Positions 17,483 to 26,040 of a stretch of DNA of 37,349 nt are shown in pieces. Position numbers and translations under genes: made by a program. The notes below the pieces were generated by a model, which was not told where the DNA came from, did not search any database, and saw only the letters and a program-made list of their open reading frames with translations. Source of the stretch: Gammaproteobacteria bacterium (GTDB taxonomy: Bacteria; Pseudomonadota; Gammaproteobacteria; Pseudomonadales; Azotimanducaceae); NCBI GenBank assembly GCA_002725285.1, contig PBRC01000054.1, positions 1 through 37,349 on the forward strand, given 5' to 3'. How positions within the stretch are numbered: position 1 is the stretch's first letter; every line of letters starts with the position of its first letter.

Positions 17483-18031
17483 TCAGTTCACCCTGGTGTT
17501 GGCAACTTCACCACGGCTGACTAACGTAAGCGTTACCCCATCAGTATTAATCACCGTGATCGAGCCATTATCGGGTTGAAACAGCAGTACCTGATCATTG
17601 TCCTCAGCGGCGCCAACGGCCGCATTTATTGCAACAAAATGTGAAAAGATAGCGGTATCAGTGTCGATATTCAGTAAACAATCAGAAAGGTCACTGTGCC
17701 ACTTCTGCAGGGCTTGAGATTGTTCAGACCACCTACCCTGCATGATCCGCTGCAACCAGGGACCTCTTTCTTCCAGAGATAAACCAGGAGACGGAATTTC
17801 TGCCATGCGGTTCTCGATGGTTAGTGGCAGCCCGGTAGTCTTAACCAGCGGCGCAGCAGTTTCTTGTGCCCGCCGAAGAGGACTTGTAAGCAAGGTTAAG
17901 GGCAGCTTATCTTCGAGCCTGCTGCAGGCGGCTTCAGCCTGACTAATGCCGAGATCATCAAGGCCGGGGTCGACATCGTCAGTAAATGATGCAGCCGCTC
18001 TGCCATGCCGAATGAGATAGATGGATGTCAT
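17483..18031 (-). CDS. Histidine phosphatase family protein
   Basis: A 182-residue member of the phosphoglycerate mutase-like/SixA superfamily. The catalytic RHG is at residues 8-10 (YLIRHGRAA), the TSPLRRAQETA segment supplies the phosphate-binding arginine, and SHFVAINAAVG supplies the second histidine. It has no signal peptide and is probably cytoplasmic. Substrate unknown: protein phosphohistidine, sugar phosphate or nucleotide are possible. It is convergent with holA (two bases between stops) and divergent from cobS across a 201-bp gap. Confidence 0.87.
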   Translation of the reverse strand: MTSIYLIRHGRAAASFTDDVDPGLDDLGISQAEAACSRLEDKLPLTLLTSPLRRAQETAAPLVKTTGLPLTIENRMAEIPSPGLSLEERGPWLQRIMQGRWSEQSQALQKWHSDLSDCLLNIDTDTAIFSHFVAINAAVGAAEDNDQVLLFQPDNGSITVINTDGVTLTLVSRGEVANTRVN

Positions 18032-18232
18032 AGGGTCAATTATAAAGGTGCGACAGCGTCAGGTCGATTAGGGTGGAATGAGCGGTGATAATGGTATTTT
18101 CCGAACAATGTGTTTATCCTTTGCCTCTCATTCCGCTGCATGGACATATTACTCTCTTTTGTAGGCTCTTTTAGGACAGTGGAGGGTGCAATGTGGTGGT
18201 TTTTTTTGTAAATTTTTTGGCAGTTTCTAGAA

Positions 18233-19213
18233 ATGGCACAGCATAGTGACGCATTAGAAGGAACCGGAATTCCGGATTCAGAAGTCGACGTTGGCAAAAC
18301 TTTCAACCTGGACATAGACCTTAAGGTTCCAGCTTTTTCATCTGCATCGGATCATGTTCCACCGATTGATGACAGCTACCTGTTTAATAAAGAGACAACA
18401 CTGGCGATTCTTGCAGGATTCGCGCATAACCGACGAGTTATGATCCAGGGTTATCATGGTACAGGTAAGTCGACTCACATTGAGCAGGTCGCTGCCCGGC
18501 TAAACTGGCCCTGTATTAGAATTAATCTCGATAGTCACATCAGTCGCATGGATTTGATTGGCAAGGACGCCATTGTTCTGCAAGACGGGAAACAGGTGAC
18601 TGAGTTCAGGGAAGGTTTACTGCCATGGGCCCTGCAGAGAGCGTGTGCGCTTGTTTTCGATGAGTACGATGCGGGTAGACCCGACGTGATGTTTGTCATT
18701 CAGCGCGTGCTGGAAGTTGAAGGTAAGTTGACACTACTGGATCAGAGCACTGTTATCAGTCCACATGCCTCGTTCCGTTTGTTTTCAACCACAAATACGA
18801 TCGGTCTGGGTGATCCCAGTGGCCTTTATCATGGTACCCAGCAGATTAATCAGGGTCAGATGGACCGTTGGAATATTGTTACCATCCTGAACTACCTGCC
18901 TCATGAACAGGAAGTCGATATTGTCGGGGCAAAGATCAGTGAGCTTGACAGAAAGCAGATGTCACACATGGTCTCGGTAGCAGAACTCACCAGACAGGGT
19001 TTTATGAATGGTGATATATCGATTGTCATGTCACCAAGGACTGTGATCATGTGGGCAGAAAATGCACGCATTTTCGAAGATTTTGGATTTGCCTTCCGAC
19101 TCACTTTCCTGAACAAATGTGATGAAACCGAGCGCCCGATTGTCGCCGAGTATTATCAGAGGTGTATGGGAGAAGAGTTGCCTGAGTCGAGTTCCAAAGT
19201 GGTTCTGGCCTAG
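18233..19213 (+). CDS. cobS: CobS-like cobaltochelatase AAA+ ATPase
   Basis: A 326-residue MoxR-type AAA+ ATPase closely patterned on CobS. Walker [10 protein letters not shown] is at 73-81, Walker B VFDEYD at 141-146, followed by the sensor motif [19 protein letters not shown] and the arginine-containing MDRWNIV. CobS and CobT form the motor that drives cobalt insertion by CobN in aerobic B12 synthesis, but no CobN or other cob gene is present here, so it may serve another chelation or remodelling task. The gene is followed after 46 bases by cobT. No strong ribosome binding site precedes its ATG. Confidence 0.88.
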   Translation: MAQHSDALEGTGIPDSEVDVGKTFNLDIDLKVPAFSSASDHVPPIDDSYLFNKETTLAILAGFAHNRRVMIQGYHGTGKSTHIEQVAARLNWPCIRINLDSHISRMDLIGKDAIVLQDGKQVTEFREGLLPWALQRACALVFDEYDAGRPDVMFVIQRVLEVEGKLTLLDQSTVISPHASFRLFSTTNTIGLGDPSGLYHGTQQINQGQMDRWNIVTILNYLPHEQEVDIVGAKISELDRKQMSHMVSVAELTRQGFMNGDISIVMSPRTVIMWAENARIFEDFGFAFRLTFLNKCDETERPIVAEYYQRCMGEELPESSSKVVLA

Positions 19214-19259
19214 CTCCCAATAATCTGCGCCGGAAGACTTAAAAGGGAGGGAGTCGAAT

Positions 19260-21101
19260 GTGTCGCAATTAGACGACCCTACAGAGATATTCAAGCACGC
19301 AGTTACCTCAACGATGAGGGCGATATCCGGCAATGAGGAGCTCAATGTCAGCTTCGGTCGTGGCAAACCATACATCCAGGGTAATCGGGCGCGCGTGCCA
19401 TTGCCGGATGTTGGACTGAGTGAAAAGCAGTTGGCAGCATTGCGTGGTACCTCAGACCGGTTTGCTTTGAATCTGAGATTTCATGACGACATAAAGCACC
19501 GAAGACACAGACCAACCACGGGCATTGCCCAGGAAGTGTTTGATTGTGTGGAAGAAGCGAGGGTCGCGTCAATAGGCTCATATTTGATGAAAGGTGTGCA
19601 AGACAACCTGACAGAGCAGTTGGAGCAGCGCTGTAAGCTTCAGGATTTTGCAAAGATTGAACATCAATCTCAAGCGCCCCTTGGTGAAGCTGTTGGTTTT
19701 TATGTTCGTGAGAAGTTGGGGCTTCCCCTGCCGCCGACGGCAGATCATGTACTCAGTTTTTGGCGAGACCATATTGAAGAGCAGGTTGGCGATCACGCTG
19801 ATCATCTGGAAGATGCGATGTATGATCAGATCGAGTTTTCAAAATTATCCCGTCGATTGATATCAGATCTTGGATTAGCAGAAGACTGGGGTGAAGAAAA
19901 CGCTGACGGCGATGCTGACGATACAGATCAACAAGAAGAGGAGATGGAATCAGATTCCGGGGATGAGGCTTCAGAGCAGGATATGTCTGGAGATGCGGAT
20001 ATGGCAGATGCTATTGAAGGTGAGGTTCCGGTAGATGTCGATGCCATGGATATGGCAGACGCAGAAGGTGATCAGGACGAAGCAGGCGGACCACCTGACA
20101 GTCTCCTTGATCCATCCTGGATGCGTCCTAAGGAAAGTAACTATAAGTCTTATACAAGCGCGTTCGATGAAATCATATGTGCTGATGAAATGTGTGACCC
20201 GGCAGAACTGGAGCGCTTGAGGGGAGTATTGGACAACCACCTGAAGAACTCGCAGGTTGTCATTAACAAGCTAGCCAACAGGCTGCAGAGAAAACTCCTG
20301 GCGAAGCAAAACCGCACATGGGAATTTGATCTGGAAGAAGGGCAGCTGGATACGTCAAGACTGCCAAATGTCATTATGGATCCGTTTCATCCACTGGCAT
20401 TTAAGCAGGAAAAAGATACCAATTTTCGTGACACCGTTGTCTCACTGCTTATCGACAGCTCGGGTTCAATGCGGGGACGATCAATTACCATTGCGGCGAT
20501 GTGCGCGGACATATTGGGTCGCACCCTGGAACGATGCTCGGTCAAGGTCGAAATCCTTGGTTTCACGACTCGCGCCTGGCGAGGTGGTCAATCCAGAGAA
20601 TTATGGCTACAACAGGGTAAACCAGCCCAGCCGGGACGGTTAAATGACTTGCGACACATCATCTACAAATCTGCGGACATGCCCTGGAGAAGGTCACGGA
20701 GTAATCTCGGATTGATGATGCGTGAAGAGTTGCTGAAGGAAAACATCGATGGTGAAGCATTGCTGTGGGCGCACAACCGAATCGTGGAACGATCGGAAGA
20801 GCGTAAGATTCTGATGGTGATTTCTGATGGACTGCCGGTTGATAACAGTACGCTTCTGGTTAACCCGAGTAACTATCTTGAACAGCATCTTAAGTTTGCG
20901 ATTGATCGAATAGAAAATTATTCTGTTGTCGAGTTGGTAGCGATCGGCATTGGTCATGATGTGACTCATCACTATCGTCGCGCGGTAACAATTACAGATG
21001 CCGAGCAGCTGGGAGACGCCATGACTGAGCAGCTGGTTGACTTGTTTGACGAGGAGTCGAATCGCAAGCTGGGCCCGGTTCGAGTTGCAGAAATAGCCTA
21101 G
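19260..21101 (+). CDS. cobT: CobT-like cobaltochelatase VWA subunit
   Basis: A 613-residue partner of CobS. An N-terminal CobT domain (about 1-210) is followed by a very acidic low-complexity linker (about 211-280, rich in Asp, Glu and Met-Ala-Asp), then a C-terminal VWA domain. The metal-ion-dependent adhesion motif DSSGS is at 399-403. The start is GTG 19260 with GGGAGGG about eight bases upstream; an overlapping ATG at 19258 is out of frame and stops after four codons. Family knowledge: VWA subunits couple AAA+ ATP hydrolysis to the chelatase subunit. The target here is unknown because CobN is absent. Confidence 0.88.
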   Translation: MSQLDDPTEIFKHAVTSTMRAISGNEELNVSFGRGKPYIQGNRARVPLPDVGLSEKQLAALRGTSDRFALNLRFHDDIKHRRHRPTTGIAQEVFDCVEEARVASIGSYLMKGVQDNLTEQLEQRCKLQDFAKIEHQSQAPLGEAVGFYVREKLGLPLPPTADHVLSFWRDHIEEQVGDHADHLEDAMYDQIEFSKLSRRLISDLGLAEDWGEENADGDADDTDQQEEEMESDSGDEASEQDMSGDADMADAIEGEVPVDVDAMDMADAEGDQDEAGGPPDSLLDPSWMRPKESNYKSYTSAFDEIICADEMCDPAELERLRGVLDNHLKNSQVVINKLANRLQRKLLAKQNRTWEFDLEEGQLDTSRLPNVIMDPFHPLAFKQEKDTNFRDTVVSLLIDSSGSMRGRSITIAAMCADILGRTLERCSVKVEILGFTTRAWRGGQSRELWLQQGKPAQPGRLNDLRHIIYKSADMPWRRSRSNLGLMMREELLKENIDGEALLWAHNRIVERSEERKILMVISDGLPVDNSTLLVNPSNYLEQHLKFAIDRIENYSVVELVAIGIGHDVTHHYRRAVTITDAEQLGDAMTEQLVDLFDEESNRKLGPVRVAEIA

Positions 21102-21119
21102 AAGTCATAAGCACTGCTC

Positions 21120-21659
21120 ATGCACAGGAACCAGATTCTTGGTTTGTTTGATCAATACAAAATACGATTCCCAGAGGAGTCTGAGGTAATTGGTCGAATA
21201 ACGAATTTCGTTGAATCCTACCCGAATTGTTTCTCAAGAGAACTGCCTAACGGACATATCACTGGTTCTGCATGGTTGCTGGATGCAACGCTGACTAAGG
21301 TACTGCTGACACATCACAAGAAGTTGAATATTTGGATACAACTGGGTGGCCACGCCGATGGCGATTGTGATATTGCTCAGGTCGCACTCAGGGAATCCCA
21401 GGAAGAATCCGGCATTGAAGATATAAGTTTCCTGTCGAGTGAGATTTTCGACATTGATATCCATCTGATCCCCGAAAGAAGTGGTGAACCCGCACATTTT
21501 CACTACGATTGCCGTTTCCTGCTTCGAGCAAACGAAGGTGCCTATGTTGTCGGTGAAGAATCCCACGACCTGTCGTGGATCGCACTGACTGATTTGCCGA
21601 GATTTACGCAGGAAGACTCAATGTTAAGAATGATGAAAAAATCGTTTTCTAGGTCATGA
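21120..21659 (+). CDS. NUDIX hydrolase
   Basis: A 179-residue NUDIX protein, which would hydrolyse a nucleoside diphosphate linked to another moiety. The box is GGHADGDCDIAQVALRESQE followed by ESGI; the REssQEES core that binds magnesium is intact, while the first acidic position of the consensus is shifted or replaced (D/C instead of E), as in a subgroup with GGHADG starts. It begins 18 bases after cobT on the same strand. Its stop overlaps the end of the convergent oppF-like gene by six bases. Substrate unknown. Confidence 0.88.
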   Translation: MHRNQILGLFDQYKIRFPEESEVIGRITNFVESYPNCFSRELPNGHITGSAWLLDATLTKVLLTHHKKLNIWIQLGGHADGDCDIAQVALRESQEESGIEDISFLSSEIFDIDIHLIPERSGEPAHFHYDCRFLLRANEGAYVVGEESHDLSWIALTDLPRFTQEDSMLRMMKKSFSRS

Positions 21660-22604
21660 AAACAGGTGACATGCGACAGAGTGTTGCTCACTGACTTCTG
21701 TGGCTACCGGTGTTTCACTTCTGCATTGCGATAGCGCTTTTGGGCAACGGTCTGCAAACCGACAGCCAGCCTGTACATTAACAGGCGAGGTAATCTCACC
21801 CTTTATCGGGATGTGGGAACGCTTCCGTTCAACTTCCGGGTCCGGCTCCGGATTCGATTCTATCAGGAGTTGGGTATAGGGATGTTGAGGATTGAAAAAG
21901 ACATCATCGGATGGACCTGTCTCGACTAATGATCCAAGGTACATGACAGACATCCGATCAGAGACATAACGCACCATAGATAAATCGTGAGCAATAAACA
22001 ACAGAGTCAGGCCCATTGAACGCTTGAGGCTGTTCAGCAGGTTTATCACCTGTGCCTGGACTGATACATCCAGTGCGGATATGGGCTCATCGCAGACAAC
22101 AAATTTTGGCTGGATGATCATGGCTCTGGCTATACCGATCCGCTGCCTCTGACCGCCAGAAAACTCATGAGGGTACCTGGACATATGATCAGCATTCAAA
22201 CCGACCTTTACCAGCCAGTCAGCGACCTCGTCTTTCACCTGCTGACGGGTGTGTTGACCATGGATCTGTAGTCCTTCGCCCACAATATCCAGTACAGTCA
22301 TGCGTGGATTCAGTGATGAATATGGATCCTGAAAAATCATCTGAAGCTCACGGGAATATTTTAAATGATCCTGAGCGGTAAACAGTGCTGGTAGCAATTC
22401 TTTATTGTAATATGCCGTTCCGCCAGTTCGGTCATGTAGACCAAGCAGTGTTTTGCCAAACGTGGACTTGCCCGAACCACTCTCACCAACCAACCCCATT
22501 ATTTCGTTGTCATCGATATCCAGAGAAATGCCATCAACGGCGTGAAGCGTCTGATTACGACCGATATTGAAAAACTTCTGCAGATTCTCCGTTCTAACCA
22601 GCAT
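21654..22604 (-). CDS. oppF: Peptide ABC transporter ATP-binding protein (OppF-like)
   Basis: A 316-residue ATPase of the dipeptide/oligopeptide importer. It has Walker A GESGSGKST, signature FSGGQRQRIG, Walker B FVVCDEPISALD and the C-terminal oligopeptide domain with a Cys motif (GCRFADRCPKALSQC). I start it at ATG 22604, which has GGAG seven bases upstream and overlaps the OppD stop by 11 bases; the upstream in-frame ATG at 22634 has no such support. It is the last gene of the opp operon. Confidence 0.9.
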   Translation of the reverse strand: MLVRTENLQKFFNIGRNQTLHAVDGISLDIDDNEIMGLVGESGSGKSTFGKTLLGLHDRTGGTAYYNKELLPALFTAQDHLKYSRELQMIFQDPYSSLNPRMTVLDIVGEGLQIHGQHTRQQVKDEVADWLVKVGLNADHMSRYPHEFSGGQRQRIGIARAMIIQPKFVVCDEPISALDVSVQAQVINLLNSLKRSMGLTLLFIAHDLSMVRYVSDRMSVMYLGSLVETGPSDDVFFNPQHPYTQLLIESNPEPDPEVERKRSHIPIKGEITSPVNVQAGCRFADRCPKALSQCRSETPVATEVSEQHSVACHLFS

Positions 22605-23625
22605 GTTGATTCTCCGTTTGATGTAATTCGTCAACTACCGGTGCGTCGGCGTGCTGCAGCCAACAGCGGGAAAAGTGGTCGGAATCGGTGGCAATGATAA
22701 ATTCACCAGGTGAGTTCGATTCACATACTTTCATTGCGTGAGGGCAACGAGCGAAATAACCACAGCCATCAGGGGGGGCAAAAAGATCAGGTGGACTGCC
22801 GTCAATCGGGGTTAGTTTCTTATCGCGATCTTTTCTGTTGGCTGGCATCGCATCTTTGAGACCAAGTGTGTAGGGGTGCGAAGAATGGTAAAAAATATCA
22901 TTAACTGAACCCGTCTCAACGACTTCCCCTGCATACATGACAGCGACTCTGTCTGCCATTTTCGCTACCACGGCAAGGTCATGGGTGATCAGGATTATTG
23001 ACATGTTCTCGGTGCGTTGCAGCTCATTCATCAGTTCCAGTATTTGTGCCTGGATGGTCACATCGAGGGCAGTAGTGGGTTCATCAGCAATCAGGATAGA
23101 CGGATTACAGGCAAGGCTTTGGGCAATCATCGTCCTTTGCAGCATCCCGCCAGAGAATTCAAACGGGTATTGTCGGGCACGTTTTGCCGCTTCTGGAATG
23201 TGAGTCTTCTCCAGCAGTTCCACCGCCTTTAGTGACGCGTTTGCATGGCTCAGATGACGGTGAACCATCAAGGTTTCAGATATTTGATCGCCAATAGTCA
23301 TGGTCGGATTGAGGGAGGTCATTGGATCCTGGAAGATCATGCCGATTTTAATACCGCGAAACTTGTTGGCTTCTCTGGGAGGTAAACCCAGAATGTTTTC
23401 ACCATTTAGTCGGGCACTGCCACTGGTGATTTTGCCTGGCGGAATTGGAATCAGTCCCATTACTGCCTGGACGGTGACTGATTTGCCACAGCCGGATTCG
23501 CCAACGATCGCCAGAGTTTCTCCTCGAGTGACAGAAAAACTGACACCACGAACGGCTTTGACATTACCACCATAGGTGGCGAATTCGACGCCGAGATCTT
23601 CAACTTCGAGGACCCTATCGTTCAT
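22594..23625 (-). CDS. oppD: Peptide ABC transporter ATP-binding protein (OppD-like)
   Basis: A 343-residue ATPase that pairs with OppF. Walker A is GESGCGKSV, the signature FSGGMLQRTM (slightly unusual, where GGMRQRV is the common form), Walker B ILIADEPTTALDV, and the C-terminal domain has the Cys motif CGYFARCPHAMKVC. GGAA precedes the ATG. It begins two bases after the oppC stop. Together with OppF it energises peptide import through OppB/OppC. Confidence 0.92.
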   Translation of the reverse strand: MNDRVLEVEDLGVEFATYGGNVKAVRGVSFSVTRGETLAIVGESGCGKSVTVQAVMGLIPIPPGKITSGSARLNGENILGLPPREANKFRGIKIGMIFQDPMTSLNPTMTIGDQISETLMVHRHLSHANASLKAVELLEKTHIPEAAKRARQYPFEFSGGMLQRTMIAQSLACNPSILIADEPTTALDVTIQAQILELMNELQRTENMSIILITHDLAVVAKMADRVAVMYAGEVVETGSVNDIFYHSSHPYTLGLKDAMPANRKDRDKKLTPIDGSPPDLFAPPDGCGYFARCPHAMKVCESNSPGEFIIATDSDHFSRCWLQHADAPVVDELHQTENQHAG

Positions 23626-23627
23626 GG

Positions 23628-25040
23628 TTATTCCTTGGACCGCATTCTGGAGTCCAGCGCTTCAGTTAAACCATCACCCAGTAGGTTGAAAGCCAATACG
23701 GTGATGCTGATAAACGTGGCGGGGAATATGAGCTCATGTGGATGACTCAACATGGTCTTCACGCCCTCGTTACACATTGATCCCCATGAAGGCGTGGGTG
23801 GTGCCACACCCATTCCAATGAATGACAAGAAAGCTTCAGTAAAGATTGCTGCCGGAACTGCGAAGGTAAGTGTTACAAGGATGACACCCATGGTGTTGGG
23901 AATGATATGCCGAATGATCAGATAGTGGTTCTTGGCACCCAGCAATCGGGCAGCTTCGATAAATCCTTCTTCACGAATTTGCAGAACCTGCCCGCGTACC
24001 AATCTCGCGGTCGCGGGCCAGCCTAACAGAACCAGGGCGAGCAGCATCGGTAAGATGCCGCTTTCACCAGGACCAATACCAAATGCGATCTTAAAAAGGA
24101 TCATGAACAGCAGGAACGGTAGTGCTACCACAAAGTCTGCAAAGCGCATCAGCATGGCATCAGCTTTGCCGCCAAAGTAACCGGCAAATCCACCGTAGAC
24201 AATGCCGAACAGGACGTAAAGAAATGGTGCCACTATCCCGATAAAAAGAGATACTCGTGCTCCCTCCATGAGCCTCGCGAGCATATCTCTGCCAAGATAG
24301 TCAGTGCCCATTGGATGAAATTCCAGGCTGATTTTGCCGCCCAGATCATTACTGTCTTCGCTGATTAAACCTCTGTTCTTAGCTTTGTCCAGCGTGATGG
24401 CCAGTTGTGGTGTGACCTCAAGAGTTGAGTAGGAATCAGACTCATCAAATCCGTCAGTTGGCACAAGTGAATAGAAATACTGGCGCTGCTCCAGGTTGAG
24501 ACGATCTTCATAGCTGACTTCATTGCCACCCAGTGTTGAACCCAGAGGCAGACCCAGGTCGTTTATACCCTCTGGCATCCGTTGATTGCGGTAAATGTTA
24601 TAACCACCGGCACCTTCAACCGGACCCCAGACCAGCCTGACTCTTTGAGTCGTTGCAACATCATGAATCCTGATGTTGTCCGGGGCAGGGATGGTGTCCA
24701 GATATTCTTCAGGCTCCGCGGGAAAATCGTCAAGAATCACACCAGACCATCGTTGATAAGGACCAATCAGTATTGCCTTTTTAGGCAATGATGGTGACTG
24801 TGAGATCTGGTTGAGATCTTGCAATGCGGGATCAATCTGCCAAAGGACAGGTCCCAGCAAGGTGAAGAACGCCAGTCCGATAATGATGTAGAGTGAAATG
24901 ATGGCGCGGGTGTTTTTCTTTAATCTCAGCCAGGCATCCTGCCAGTAGGAAAGTGACGGCCTGGAAATCTGCTCAACATGACTCTCGGATACGGTCGGTT
25001 CGAAATCCCGGGCGCTTGGCAGGTATGTCTCAGAATTCAT
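23628..25040 (-). CDS. oppC: Peptide ABC transporter permease OppC with embedded FN3-like domain
   Basis: A 470-residue permease, well over the roughly 300 residues usual for OppC/DppC. TM1 is at about 45-67; the standard HPMGTDYLGRDMLARL motif that normally follows TM1 closely appears only at about 242. The extra 170 residues in the first periplasmic loop include a fibronectin type III-like segment (about 117-212), with the hallmarks RLVWGPVEGAGGYNIYR, SYEDRLNLEQRQYFYSLVPTDG and a serine-rich final strand. The EAA loop that contacts the ATPases is EEGFIEAARLLGAKNHYL. It is embedded in a complete opp operon with eight bases to oppB and two to oppD, so the fusion is probably functional. Confidence 0.93.
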   Translation of the reverse strand: MNSETYLPSARDFEPTVSESHVEQISRPSLSYWQDAWLRLKKNTRAIISLYIIIGLAFFTLLGPVLWQIDPALQDLNQISQSPSLPKKAILIGPYQRWSGVILDDFPAEPEEYLDTIPAPDNIRIHDVATTQRVRLVWGPVEGAGGYNIYRNQRMPEGINDLGLPLGSTLGGNEVSYEDRLNLEQRQYFYSLVPTDGFDESDSYSTLEVTPQLAITLDKAKNRGLISEDSNDLGGKISLEFHPMGTDYLGRDMLARLMEGARVSLFIGIVAPFLYVLFGIVYGGFAGYFGGKADAMLMRFADFVVALPFLLFMILFKIAFGIGPGESGILPMLLALVLLGWPATARLVRGQVLQIREEGFIEAARLLGAKNHYLIIRHIIPNTMGVILVTLTFAVPAAIFTEAFLSFIGMGVAPPTPSWGSMCNEGVKTMLSHPHELIFPATFISITVLAFNLLGDGLTEALDSRMRSKE

Positions 25041-25048
25041 CAGACAGC

Positions 25049-25981
25049 CTACTTAAGCCGAACTCTTGGGTCGACAAATCCATAGAGAATGTCGACGATA
25101 ATAACCATTAGAACCAGGAAGGCACCGTAGAACACGGTTGTGCCCATGATTACGGTGTAATCAAGTTGTTGGACTGCCTGAACGAAATATCGGCCCAGTC
25201 CTGGAATTGCGAAAACCAACTCGACGACAAATCCGCCCGTCGTGATTGCAGCAATCTGTGGTCCGAGCACGGTGATAACGGGCAGGATCGCGTTTCTTAA
25301 CTGATGTCTGAAGAAAATGCGAACAGGCGATAAACCTTTTGCTCTTGCGGTTCTGATGTAGTCTTCATTGACCACTTCCAGCATGGAAGATCTCATCAGG
25401 CGGGTGAGTAATGCCATTGTCCCCAGGCCCAGTACAAGAGAAGGCATGATCATATGAGATATTGTTCCCCAACCAGCGACGGGAATAATACTCTTACCAA
25501 CGAGGCTATTGATGTTTACGAGTAATAGTTGTCCAAGCGCAGCAAACACGAAGCTGGGGACGGAAATACCAAGAATAACCAGGAACATGATGATGATATC
25601 TGGCAGGCGGTTACGATAGATTGCGGTGAGAGCCCCCCAGAGAATACCACCGGCCGCGGCAAAAAATATCGCCAAAATCCCGAGGGTTGCCGACACGGGG
25701 AAGTGATCCCTGATGATGTCATTTACCTTGCGATTCTGTTGAGTAAACGAAATTCCGAAGTCACCCTGCAGCATGTTACCCATGAAGATGAAGTACTGCT
25801 CGGTAGTCGACTTATCGAGCCCGTATTTACGCTCCAGGTTTTTCCTGATCTCAGCTGAAACCGCCTTATCATTCATGAGCGGGTCACCAGGAACCTGATG
25901 CATGGCGATAAAAGTGGCGGTGGCAATAAACCAGACGGTGATTAAACCAGCAAGCAGACGTTTTGCCGTGTACATCAGCAT
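25049..25981 (-). CDS. oppB: Peptide ABC transporter permease (OppB-like)
   Basis: A 310-residue inner-membrane permease with six predicted helices. It shows the N-terminal TAKRLLAGLITVWFIAT helix, the HQVPGDP motif following it, and the EAA loop EDYIRTARAKGLSPVRIFFRHQLRNA. Size and motifs are ordinary, in contrast to OppC. A second in-frame ATG two codons downstream is an alternative start. It lies 59 bases downstream of the binding-protein gene and pairs with OppC to form the pore. Confidence 0.92.
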   Translation of the reverse strand: MLMYTAKRLLAGLITVWFIATATFIAMHQVPGDPLMNDKAVSAEIRKNLERKYGLDKSTTEQYFIFMGNMLQGDFGISFTQQNRKVNDIIRDHFPVSATLGILAIFFAAAGGILWGALTAIYRNRLPDIIIMFLVILGISVPSFVFAALGQLLLVNINSLVGKSIIPVAGWGTISHMIMPSLVLGLGTMALLTRLMRSSMLEVVNEDYIRTARAKGLSPVRIFFRHQLRNAILPVITVLGPQIAAITTGGFVVELVFAIPGLGRYFVQAVQQLDYTVIMGTTVFYGAFLVLMVIIVDILYGFVDPRVRLK

Positions 25982-26040
25982 AGAAAGGTCAGTCCTGTGG
26001 TTTCAGAGTATGTTGAACGTCATAGGGTGTTTTATGCAGT

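Noticed and set aside
18040-18147. 35-codon minus-strand frame directly before the histidine phosphatase, ATG preceded by AGAG
   Set aside because: Several rare codons (AGG, ATA) and no recognisable homology. Possible leader ORF but not supported enough to call.
18233-21101. Evidence for aerobic cobalamin synthesis from CobS/CobT
   Set aside because: No CobN or other corrin genes in the window; orphan CobST pairs are widespread, so the pathway cannot be claimed.
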